This document shows positions 17,192 through 25,058 of a DNA stretch of 64,000 nucleotides, one piece after another. This stretch comes from Mariniphaga sp. Lineage in GTDB: Bacteria; Bacteroidota; Bacteroidia; Bacteroidales; Prolixibacteraceae. A program made the translations under genes and the position numbers. The stretch's first letter is position 1; every line of letters begins with the position of its first letter. Below the pieces are notes generated by a model, which worked only from the letters and a program-made list of their open reading frames with translations, did no database searches and was not told the origin of the DNA. The DNA lies in NCBI GenBank assembly GCA_024636975.1, contig JAGXGA010000055.1, positions 62,001 through 126,000 on the forward strand, given 5' to 3'.

Positions 17192-18043
17192 TTAATCCAT
17201 TTTCTTTATAATGAACTTTCCCATGGCATTGATGATTCCGGTAATCACAAACAGCAAAAGCCCGATGGCAATTAAAGCGCTCAGCTTTAGTCCTCCTGCC
17301 TCACCAAACTGATTGGCAATTAAACTGGCCATTGTGTTGCCGGTACTGAAAAGTCCATTGGGAATGATGTTGGCATTCCCTATAAGCATTGTTACTGCCA
17401 TTGTTTCACCAAGCGCCCTTCCAAATGCCAAAATATATCCGGCAATGATGCCCGACCGGGCTGAAGGAACAATAACATTAAATGCAACTTCACTGCGGGT
17501 GGCGCCCAGTGAGTAGGCAGCCTCCTTTAACTCAACCGGAACCATGGAAATGATCTCAGTGCTTAACGAGGTTGCAAACGGAATGATCATAATAGCCAGA
17601 ATAATTCCGGCAGTAAAAACGCCAAAACCCTGATTGGGAACCCCCAGTTCAATCAAAAAAGGACGCAGCACATAAAAACCCCAAAGACCGTAAACGATTG
17701 AAGGAATTCCGGCCAGTAAGTCAACCATGCTGCCCAGAATTTTTGCCATCCGGGTTCCGCGGTAGTATTCCCCTAAAAAAAGAGATGCAGAAAATGAAAG
17801 GGGCAGGCTTATAATTAAAGCAAGCACCGAAGTGATTAAGGTACCTGCAATAAACGGCAATGCGCCATATTCTTCCTCTCCGCTGCGTGGATTCCACTCA
17901 CCGGAAACAATAAACCCAGGGCCAAACTCTCTGAATGCAGGAATGGATCCTTCAACCAGCGAGTAAAACATTCCTCCTGCCAGCAGCAGGATGATAAAGG
18001 AAACCGACTGTAAAACGCCTTTGGTTATTTTATCACTGTTCAT
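17192..18043 (-). CDS. pstC: PstC phosphate ABC transporter permease
   Basis: A 283-aa permease with six predicted membrane helices and an EAA loop (KEAAYSLGATRSEVAFNVIVP). The segment GRALGETMAVTMLIGN is typical of PstC. It overlaps the end of pstS by 11 bp. It forms the membrane channel with PstA. Confidence 0.94.
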   Translation of the reverse strand: MNSDKITKGVLQSVSFIILLLAGGMFYSLVEGSIPAFREFGPGFIVSGEWNPRSGEEEYGALPFIAGTLITSVLALIISLPLSFSASLFLGEYYRGTRMAKILGSMVDLLAGIPSIVYGLWGFYVLRPFLIELGVPNQGFGVFTAGIILAIMIIPFATSLSTEIISMVPVELKEAAYSLGATRSEVAFNVIVPSARSGIIAGYILAFGRALGETMAVTMLIGNANIIPNGLFSTGNTMASLIANQFGEAGGLKLSALIAIGLLLFVITGIINAMGKFIIKKMD

Positions 18044-19130
18044 TCGTTTCTGAAATGTTCAGTAGCGATTCACCCTCCCAGGTTACCGATTGTAAAATAG
18101 CTTTTGCCTTTTCAACCGTAGCGTCAGCAAGCGGGGAATAATGCACTTTTTCAGCCATACCCTGTGCCTCATCACTCACCAGCCAGCTGAGCAATTCAAC
18201 CGTGCCCAGTGCCTGTTCGCGGGTGCGGCTGTTGTAATTTTGTTCCTTATAAATGATAATCCAGGTAAATCCGCTGATTGGATATGCATCCGGATCATCA
18301 GAATTGGTAAGCATTACCCGCGTATCGTCGGGTATGTTGCCTTTGGCGGCTGCACTTACCGATTCAGTGCTGGGAAGTATATATTTTCCTGAACTGTTTT
18401 GCACACTCGCACTCTGTATTTTTTGAGCAAATGCGTATTCTGAACCAATATAGCCAATTGAACCTTCAGTCTGCTTAATGGTACCTGCAACACCGGGATT
18501 GCCTTTTGCACCCATACCAACAGGCCACTGCAATGCTTTTCCTGCCCCTACTTCCTTTTCCCACCGCGGGCTGATCTTTGCCATGTAGTCGCTGAATATG
18601 TGCGTGGTGCCGCTGCCGTCAGAACGATATATGACATTGATTGCCAAATCAGGAAGAGATAAATCAGGATTGTTGTTTTGAATCTCCGGATGATTCCAGC
18701 GGGTGATTTCACCCATGAATATTTTTTCAAGAAGATCATCGGAAAGCTTCAACCCTTCTACATTGGGCAGGTTGTATGCAATTACCACCGCTCCGATAAC
18801 TGTAGGAATATGAACAACCTCAGCAGGCATTTCTGCAAGCTGTTCATCTTCAAGATAGGCATCGGTAGCGCCAAAATCAACCACCCGGTCGGTCAGACTG
18901 CGGATTCCTCCACCTGAGCCAATACCACCGTAGGTTACCTCTGCACCGGTATTCTCAGTGTACTGATTAAATACCATATTGTAGTAAGGCATGGGAAAGG
19001 TGGCCCCTGCACCAGTCAGGCTGATGTCGCTTTCGCCCGATTTTGTTGTTCCCTCTTTTTTGGAAGAGTTTTGGCATGAGCTGAATACCAGAACTGCCAG
19101 AATTATAATCACCCAATTTTTTGTTTTCAT
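18033..19130 (-). CDS. pstS: PstS phosphate-binding lipoprotein
   Basis: A 365-aa solute-binding protein with a lipoprotein signal ending in VFSSC (Cys19), so it is membrane-anchored in the periplasm. PstS hallmarks are LTGAGATFPMPYY, the phosphate-contacting GGIGSGGGI, DFGATDA and YRSDGSGTTHIFSDY. It delivers phosphate to PstCAB. It follows the porin gene by 12 bp. Confidence 0.95.
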   Translation of the reverse strand: MKTKNWVIIILAVLVFSSCQNSSKKEGTTKSGESDISLTGAGATFPMPYYNMVFNQYTENTGAEVTYGGIGSGGGIRSLTDRVVDFGATDAYLEDEQLAEMPAEVVHIPTVIGAVVIAYNLPNVEGLKLSDDLLEKIFMGEITRWNHPEIQNNNPDLSLPDLAINVIYRSDGSGTTHIFSDYMAKISPRWEKEVGAGKALQWPVGMGAKGNPGVAGTIKQTEGSIGYIGSEYAFAQKIQSASVQNSSGKYILPSTESVSAAAKGNIPDDTRVMLTNSDDPDAYPISGFTWIIIYKEQNYNSRTREQALGTVELLSWLVSDEAQGMAEKVHYSPLADATVEKAKAILQSVTWEGESLLNISETNEQ

Positions 19131-19142
19131 ATTGTTTAAAGA

Positions 19143-20147
19143 TTAAAATCGTACTTCACAATTTAAATATACACTGTTGATTGTTGGTAATGAATTGTTT
19201 TCCGGGTTCCACATCCTGTAGTTTGGGGCAAATTTTACACCCCGGACCGGAGAATACTCTACACCAGCTATGATAAGTTGCCCGTCACGATTAATTTGCC
19301 ACGGATCATTTTCACCTTCAAGTGTATTGGAATTCATCTGGTCATACCTGCCAAATATTTTAATGTTCGGGACAGGAATGTAAGTTGTAAAAAAGGAGGG
19401 ACCAAATCTGTCGCGGCCATCCGTCATGCCCACATTTTCCTGATAGTTGTATTCAGCGGCGGCAGTAAAAACATTATCCTCATAGCCCAGAAAACCCGCT
19501 ATTGACTTTTGTTTTACCTCGTCGCCCATGTAATCGGCATAAATTCTTGCTGTTAGTGACTCCAGGGGGTTCAATGTAATTCCGGCAGAAGGACGAAGAA
19601 AATCATCGCTTTGCACCCGTTTATATCCTTCACCATTGAATACAGAAAAATCAGCGCTGATAAAATCAGCAAACCGGTAATCAATTGTAAAGCCTAAATC
19701 TGCACTGGAATTAAATTTGTACATATCCTGGTACGATTTTTCAATGTACCGGTATCCCCAAATGCTTTCCGATACTTTAAACTGGGTAGTGGAAATCATT
19801 CCAAACAAAAACGACAAATTGCTTTTACGGTAACGCACGTAGGCATTTTTCAAAAATGCGGCATATTGATGATCACCTGCCTCCGGATCGCCTACATCAA
19901 GAACAATGTAGCCATCCCATTCAGCACTGAATGCATACTGATAACCCAAATAAGCCCGGGTTATTTCAAATGCCGAAAAAGTGTTGTTGTCAGCATAATC
20001 GTTATGAAAATTTGTAAAAATTAATGCCAGCGGTTTGCCCTGTGGTTTAAAGCCGGTTGTTTCCTGTCCTGAAGCAACTGTTAAAGTTATTGTTGTCAGC
20101 AAAACAATTACAAAAATCTTTCTCATCAATAAGGTTATTTGATTCAT
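19143..20147 (-). CDS. Outer-membrane porin of the phosphate operon (OprP-like)
   Basis: A 334-aa outer-membrane beta-barrel protein. An N-terminal signal peptide ends in TVASGQ; either the ATG at 20147 or the one at 20126 (MRKIFVIVLL) may be used, and the latter gives the more typical signal. Alternating aromatic strands run to a C-terminal VYLNCEVRF that ends in Phe, as beta-barrels do. Position at the head of the pst operon suggests phosphate-selective uptake across the outer membrane, but specificity cannot be read from sequence. The ~90 bp upstream carry no clear TAnnTTTG box. Confidence 0.85.
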   Translation of the reverse strand: MNQITLLMRKIFVIVLLTTITLTVASGQETTGFKPQGKPLALIFTNFHNDYADNNTFSAFEITRAYLGYQYAFSAEWDGYIVLDVGDPEAGDHQYAAFLKNAYVRYRKSNLSFLFGMISTTQFKVSESIWGYRYIEKSYQDMYKFNSSADLGFTIDYRFADFISADFSVFNGEGYKRVQSDDFLRPSAGITLNPLESLTARIYADYMGDEVKQKSIAGFLGYEDNVFTAAAEYNYQENVGMTDGRDRFGPSFFTTYIPVPNIKIFGRYDQMNSNTLEGENDPWQINRDGQLIIAGVEYSPVRGVKFAPNYRMWNPENNSLPTINSVYLNCEVRF

Positions 20148-20247
20148 ATTAAATTATGTTGCAAAATTGTATGTATAAAGTTACACACAGATTACAAAAT
20201 TGTTGCAAAAAGATTAAATTATTACATACGATCACATATGCCTGTTA

Positions 20248-20314
20248 CCCCCAGCTTGAAAGCCCTGGGTAATAACCCCAGCATTTATGCTGGGGGTCTG
20301 AGATCAATCCGACC
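20248..20314. repeat. REP-like element, 'ccccagc' family, deleted copy
   Basis: It begins cccccagcttgaaagc and jumps directly to taataaccccagcatttatg and a ccgacc tail, so it looks like a full element (as at 20372) from which the central ~100 bp were lost. It contains the inverted repeat accccagcat/atgctgggg. Confidence 0.7.
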
Positions 20315-20371
20315 CTCCCCTTTTTACGTTCCTTCCGTGGAGAGCTCGAATGGTTATAGACCCGGAGTAGT

Positions 20372-20548
20372 GGGCTAAAGCCCGGGGATGGTGGTGGCCT
20401 TGCTTGACGTTTCCCCCAGCTTGAAAGCTGGGGTTAGTAAGACCCACCGATGGGGTGCAGTTACTCTCAGAAGCTACTTCCATGGCAGCACCGCACTGGG
20501 TAATAACCCCAGCATTTATGCTGGGGATTTGGGATCAAGCCGACCTTT
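20372..20548. repeat. REP-like element, 'ccccagc' family, full copy
   Basis: A ~177-bp element: gggctaaagcccgggg, then hairpin ccccagctt/aagctgggg, the phrase gttagtaagacccaccg, a central part, then hairpin accccagcat/atgctgggg and a gatcaagccgaccttt tail. The same order recurs at 24875-25052. Such paired palindromes are typical of REP/BIME elements mobilised by Y1 transposases. ORFs that run through it are not genes. Confidence 0.75.
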
Positions 20549-20667
20549 CCCTAGGGTAGTTACCCTGTCGGGCCTGTCTCATGATTACAAAATTGTTACA
20601 ACCTGTCCAAACCAAAGTCAAAAGTGCACAAATCCTTAATTACCTTTCGGAGTTTAATTTTTCATTC

Positions 20668-20675
20668 TATTTTTG
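20668..20675 (+). promoter_or_regulatory. Bacteroidota -7 element TATTTTTG before the DUF5686 gene
   Basis: It matches TAnnTTTG exactly and lies 23 bp before the ATG at 20699, a normal leader length. The -33 TTG is not well matched. Confidence 0.4.
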
Positions 20676-20698
20676 ACAAAAAATACAAATCAGAGTTT

Positions 20699-23323
20699 AT
20701 GCTGTCCCACCGCCAGGTCGTTGTTTTACTTTTATTTCTTGTTGTAATTCCCTTCAGTGTATCGGCCCAGGTCGTTACCGGCCGTATTGTGAATGAACAG
20801 GATGAACCGGTTCCGTTTGCCACACTGTTTATACAGGAATTAAAAGAAGGGACCATTACCAATGCCGACGGGCACTTCCGGATTCGGGCTCCCTATGGAA
20901 ATTACCATTTCATTATCCGGTCGCTGGGATATGCACAAAAGGAAATGCAGGTGAATGTAGATTCCGACAGCATACGCCTCGACCTGGTTATGCAGCGCCA
21001 GGATTTTGAAATTAAGGAAGTACTTGTTTTCCCCGGGAAAGAAGACCCCGCGTATTACATTGTCCGCAGGGCAATGGCCAAAGCGGCCTATTACCGTGAG
21101 AAAATTAAACATTACGAGGCTGATCTTTACATAAAAAGCAACTTTACATTCACCAACATTCCGCGGCTGTATGAAAACAGAATGGAAATCGATGGTAAAA
21201 AGATGAAGGATGTTTTAAAGGAAGGCACCACTTATGTAATGGAGTCGCACAATAAAATAACCTTTGATTACCCGCAGAACTATTCACAGGAGGTAATCAG
21301 CAAAAGGAGTTCGCTGACGGGCTTCGACGAGCCGCCGGTAATGGGCCTGATGACTTCAAGTTTTTACCAGACCCGCCCCAACAATGTAATATCTCCGCTT
21401 GCTCCAATGGCGATGAGCCATTATAATTACCAGTACGAAGGATACATCACCAGCGGCGGTTCCGATGTTTTTAAAATTAAGGTAGAACCCAAACGTAAAA
21501 GCGATGAGCTGGTAGAAGGTTACATGTATATCGTGGATCAGCTCTGGTGCCTTTACAATGTAGATTTCGATACCAGTATAAAATTTTTCGGGTTCAGGAT
21601 AAAACAACAGTATGAAAACCTCGGAAATGATAACTGGCTTCCTGTATCGCATTTAATCGAAGGCGACTTTTCAATCCTTGGGCTGAAAGGTGAATACTTC
21701 TATGGCGCCACCCTGAAGTATGAAAACATTGAAGAGAACTACTTTCCCGGAAACAGGCAGGAAACTGATGAAACCGAAAGGCAGGAAACCAGGGATCCCG
21801 CTGAAAAAGAAGTTGCTCTCCGAAAAGAAGTAGCAGAAATTGTCGCAAAGGACGAACTGACCAACCGCGATGTAAAAAAGTTAGGCAGGCTGAACCGGAA
21901 AATCCTTAAGGAACAGTACCAGGATACAGCATTCGCTTCAGTTCAGCAGGAGAACTATAAACTGGAAGATAAGTCGGACTCAGTGATAACCACCCTGGAA
22001 TACTGGGACACGGTGCGCACCATTCCCCTCTCCCCTGCTGAAATCCGCAGCTATGAAATTACCGATTCGCTAAGAACGCACCAGGAAAAAGCTGAAGATT
22101 CAGGAACTGGAAAAGAAGGACCAGAAAACACCCTGTTATTCAAAATAGTTACCGGGCATTCTGATTTGTGCCCCGATTCGCTCATCCGGTTTGGATACGA
22201 TGGACTGATTTCCCCGGAAAACTATGATTTCAATACAGCAGACGGCTCTAAATACAAACAGGGCTTTCATTTCAGTATAATCCCCGATTCAGGTAAACAA
22301 ATCACGGTAATTCCTGAAGTCGGGTATGCCTTTAGTCGCAAAGCGCTCTTCTGGAGCGTCGAAAATCAGTTTACCAACCTGCTCTGGAATCACAACCAGG
22401 TGGGGCTTGATTTTGGAAAGCTGAGCCGCGATTACAAACCTGAAGGAACAGGCGTAAGTTCAAGCCTGAATTCTATGAGCGCATGGTTTTTTGCAAAAAA
22501 CTACAAAAAGCTGTATGAAACTTCTTTCGTTGAAATGAGCGTTTCACAAAGGGCGACAAAAGACCTGCATGTAAATGCAATGGTTGAATACAACCATTTT
22601 GTACCGCTGAAAAATCATGCAACCTACAACTTTTCGGATAAAAAGGATTATGAACCAAATGTGCCCTATGGTTTTGCAGAAGACCATCCTGCGCTGCTTC
22701 AGCAAAAAAGTTTTGTATTTGGTGCATCAGTCAATTACCGCAGGGTTCAGAGAAAGCCCTGGCTTGAACAATCGGCTTTCCTTTTAATTTCCGACTTCTA
22801 TAACCTGGGACTTTCCTACAGGCAGGGAGTCCGCAATGTATTGTCGTCGGAATCCGATTTCAGCCTGATAGAGGTACAGTTTCATCAACAGGCAAACCTT
22901 TCGCCCGTGGCTGGCATCGAATGGCAAGTTACAGCCGGAACCTTTATCCATGCCAACCAACTGCATTTCTCGCAGTACAGGCATTTCAATACGGCTGAAA
23001 CACCTGTTTCGCTCAAGGCATTCACCCATACCTTTCAGCTTTTAAACGATTACCACCCCTCCACACATCAAAGCTATCTGAATGTTGGGGCAGAGCTGCG
23101 AAGTGAATACGTGCTGCTTCGCTATCTTTCGTTTATAAACCAGCGCACCTGGAGCGAAAGCCTGCATCTGAACTACATTGCAACCCCCGAAATGAATCAT
23201 TACTGGGAAGCCGGCTACAGCATCAACAACCTGTTCTTGATCGGCAATGCAGGAGTGTTTGCCGGGTTTAACGAAACTGCGTTTAAGAGCGTTCAATTTA
23301 AAATATCCCTTTCTATCCTATAA
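20699..23323 (+). CDS. DUF5686/carboxypeptidase-regulatory-like outer-membrane protein
   Basis: The start is set at ATG 20699, just before a signal peptide (MLSHRQ..VSAQ); the ORF continues 25 codons upstream without a signal. The product is 874 aa. After the signal comes a CarboxypepD-reg-like beta domain (VVTGRIVNEQDEPVPFATLF..RSLGY), then a long region of the DUF5686 type (AYYIVRRAMAKAAYYREKI), a charged insertion, and a C-terminal half rich in aromatic beta strands, suggesting an outer-membrane barrel. Such proteins are common in Bacteroidota and their function is unknown. It stands alone between REP elements. Confidence 0.8.
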   Translation: MLSHRQVVVLLLFLVVIPFSVSAQVVTGRIVNEQDEPVPFATLFIQELKEGTITNADGHFRIRAPYGNYHFIIRSLGYAQKEMQVNVDSDSIRLDLVMQRQDFEIKEVLVFPGKEDPAYYIVRRAMAKAAYYREKIKHYEADLYIKSNFTFTNIPRLYENRMEIDGKKMKDVLKEGTTYVMESHNKITFDYPQNYSQEVISKRSSLTGFDEPPVMGLMTSSFYQTRPNNVISPLAPMAMSHYNYQYEGYITSGGSDVFKIKVEPKRKSDELVEGYMYIVDQLWCLYNVDFDTSIKFFGFRIKQQYENLGNDNWLPVSHLIEGDFSILGLKGEYFYGATLKYENIEENYFPGNRQETDETERQETRDPAEKEVALRKEVAEIVAKDELTNRDVKKLGRLNRKILKEQYQDTAFASVQQENYKLEDKSDSVITTLEYWDTVRTIPLSPAEIRSYEITDSLRTHQEKAEDSGTGKEGPENTLLFKIVTGHSDLCPDSLIRFGYDGLISPENYDFNTADGSKYKQGFHFSIIPDSGKQITVIPEVGYAFSRKALFWSVENQFTNLLWNHNQVGLDFGKLSRDYKPEGTGVSSSLNSMSAWFFAKNYKKLYETSFVEMSVSQRATKDLHVNAMVEYNHFVPLKNHATYNFSDKKDYEPNVPYGFAEDHPALLQQKSFVFGASVNYRRVQRKPWLEQSAFLLISDFYNLGLSYRQGVRNVLSSESDFSLIEVQFHQQANLSPVAGIEWQVTAGTFIHANQLHFSQYRHFNTAETPVSLKAFTHTFQLLNDYHPSTHQSYLNVGAELRSEYVLLRYLSFINQRTWSESLHLNYIATPEMNHYWEAGYSINNLFLIGNAGVFAGFNETAFKSVQFKISLSIL

Positions 23324-23380
23324 TTACTGACTCTGGATTTACCTTTAAAATAAATCTAATCGTTATTGATTAATGAGAAC

Positions 23381-23630
23381 GCCCTGAAAAGGCGATTTAA
23401 TTTAACCCAAGGTAACACACTGGGTTATGATGAACCCCATTGAACGTGCGCCCTGAAAGGGCAACTTAAAAAATTTGGATGATTCTTTTAAACAAAATAG
23501 ATTTAATCTGCCCTTTCAGGGCGGGAGGGAAGGTTCTGGCATTGTTTTCCCGGGGCGTTGCCACCGGGCTGAATTAAGTTGGGCTTTCAGCCCGCCTGAG
23601 GACTAGACGGCAATCCTCCTGCATATAAAG
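23381..23630. repeat. REP-like element, 'gccctgaaagggc' family
   Basis: A cluster of palindromes: gccctgaaaaggc (23381), acccaaggtaacacactgggt, gccctgaaagggc (23450), gccctttcagggc (about 23510-23523), cccggggcgttgccaccggg and gggctttcagccc. The last ~85 bp match 52174-52260. Nothing in 23324-23736 looks coding. Confidence 0.75.
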
Positions 23631-23736
23631 CAAGACTCTCAAATTTGCTAAAGCGATTAATTTATTCATGTTATGAATTATATTATACTGCTAAAGCAAT
23701 TTAACTGACTGCTTTCTAAGTGGCAAACAGTTGTGA

Positions 23737-24057
23737 TTAAAAAGCAAATTCAGGATTGTCATCCGTCTCAATCCGTAATTTCACACGGGCTTTCAAAGCT
23801 TGAAAAACTTTAATGATTGTCGAAACAGAAGCGCTGTGGTTTCCATGTTCAAGTTTTGAAATCTGTGACCTTTTAACGCCTATCAACTCTCCAAGCTGCG
23901 ACTGGGTCATATTATTCTGAATCCTTAATTCTTTTATTTTTTCTCCTATAAGCTCCATTTTTAAATCAAACTCATACTCATTCCGCTCCGGGGTTCCTTC
24001 CTTTCCAAAATATTTATCTTCTAAATCCTCAAATCGTTTATATTTTGTTGTTTTCAT
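23737..24057 (-). CDS. higA: HigA-like antitoxin (XRE helix-turn-helix)
   Basis: A 106-aa protein with an XRE-type HTH around residues 45-85 (NNMTQSQLGELIGVKRSQIS, then KLEHG). It lies 12 bp downstream of the toxin gene, the toxin-first order typical of HigBA. It should neutralise the toxin and repress the operon. The first ~40 residues (KRFEDLEDKYFGKEG) are the usual HigA N-terminal extension. Confidence 0.88.
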   Translation of the reverse strand: MKTTKYKRFEDLEDKYFGKEGTPERNEYEFDLKMELIGEKIKELRIQNNMTQSQLGELIGVKRSQISKLEHGNHSASVSTIIKVFQALKARVKLRIETDDNPEFAF

Positions 24058-24069
24058 AAAATATGAGTT

Positions 24070-24414
24070 TTATAATAATCCTTTAAAATATTTTTCCTTA
24101 ATCATTTCAGCTTTTTTAATATCCTGCTTTGGCGTTTTATTGGTTTTCTTAATCAATCCATGGGTGCAAACAATCAGTGTTTCAGTTTCACCTGAAGTAT
24201 CCCAAAAAGCAAAAAGTCTAAAATACTTATTACTATCCTTTACGCGAAATTCAAAAATATCTTTCGAACTTTTTAGCTTATCAAACCAATCTCCATAAAT
24301 CCTCATTTTAGTCTTACGAATTGCATAAAATAATTTCTTCCTGGCAGATTTCTCAATTTTGTCAACGAAATCATCCGCCTCAGGAAGAAGGATAATCTCA
24401 ATTGGTTTAATCAT
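24070..24414 (-). CDS. higB: HigB-like toxin (RelE superfamily, phage Gp49-like)
   Basis: A 114-aa basic protein with the Gp49-like signature FEFRVKDSNKYFRLFAFWD and the C-terminal HGLIKKTNKTPKQDI followed by KKAEMIKEKY. Members cleave ribosome-bound mRNA. The pair is flanked by REP elements on both sides, consistent with a mobile addiction module. All the usual basic and aromatic residues are present, so it looks intact. Confidence 0.88.
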   Translation of the reverse strand: MIKPIEIILLPEADDFVDKIEKSARKKLFYAIRKTKMRIYGDWFDKLKSSKDIFEFRVKDSNKYFRLFAFWDTSGETETLIVCTHGLIKKTNKTPKQDIKKAEMIKEKYFKGLL

Positions 24415-24660
24415 CTTAAATTTTTATACAAAAATACAAATGTGTTTCCAAATACAGAAACATTAATGGGAATATATCCAGGATATAATACCAATTTTCT
24501 TTGTATTTAGCATGTCGCTGACCGAAAACGTTTGAGAGAGCTGACTGCGTCAATAATATCCGTGAACAGAAGACGAACCAGAATCTTAAGCCCGTAAGAA
24601 AAATTATATATAGATGTGGACTGATAAATACCTTTCATAGATATACCTGGTCATAATCAA
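24415..24660. other. Intergenic region upstream of higBA
   Basis: About 245 bp with no coding signal. It presumably carries the higBA promoter, but no exact TAnnTTTG match was seen in the correct orientation. Confidence 0.4.
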
Positions 24661-24757
24661 ATTCGAGGTTAATTCGGGGTTGATTCGGAGTAAACTCGTA
24701 TCAAATTCGCGATTTTTCGAATTTAGTACGAATTAAATGTGAGTTTAATACGAATTA
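24661..24757. repeat. 11-bp-period tandem repeat of attcgnggtna type
   Basis: Six consecutive 11-bp units start at 24661, 24672, 24683, 24694, 24705 and 24716 (attcgaggtta, attcggggttg, attcggagtaa, actcgtatcaa, attcgcgattt, ttcgaatttag). They are followed by inverted-sense forms (tacgaattaaatgtg, gtttaatacgaatta). Period 11 is close to one helical turn, so the units share one face of the DNA. Confidence 0.65.
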
Positions 24758-24874
24758 GGGTCAAATGAAACAGGGTGATGGTATAGCCAATATACTGCCA
24801 TGGAAGGATTAGGTTCCTGATCAGCCATAATCTTTGACCCCGGTGAGGTCGCATGTTTAAAGAATGGGGGTATC

Positions 24875-25052
24875 GGGGCTAAAGCCCGGGAAAAGAGGTG
24901 GTTAGACGGTCGGTTATCCCCAGCTTAAAAGCTGGGGTTAGTAAGACCCACCGTAGTAGTGCAGTTGCTACCCGCAGACACCTCCATTGTTGCACCGCCC
25001 CGGATAATAACCTGAGCTTTCAGGCTGGGGGTTTGGGGTCAACCCGACCTTT
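24875..25052. repeat. REP-like element, 'ccccagc' family, full copy next to glgX
   Basis: The same architecture as 20372-20548: ggggctaaagcccggg, ccccagctt/aagctgggg, ggttagtaagacccaccg, gcagttgcta, then ctgagc..ggctggggg and caacccgaccttt. It ends 6 bp beyond the glgX stop and may double as its transcription terminator. Confidence 0.75.
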
Positions 25053-25058
25053 TTAGTA

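Noticed and set aside
20139-20639. Two + strand ORFs (79 and 83 aa) between the porin and the DUF5686 gene
   Set aside because: They run through the palindromic REP elements, and their sequences are translations of the repeats.
24661-24757. Possible CRISPR array
   Set aside because: The 11-bp units are contiguous and degenerate, with no constant repeat separated by unique spacers, and no cas genes are near.
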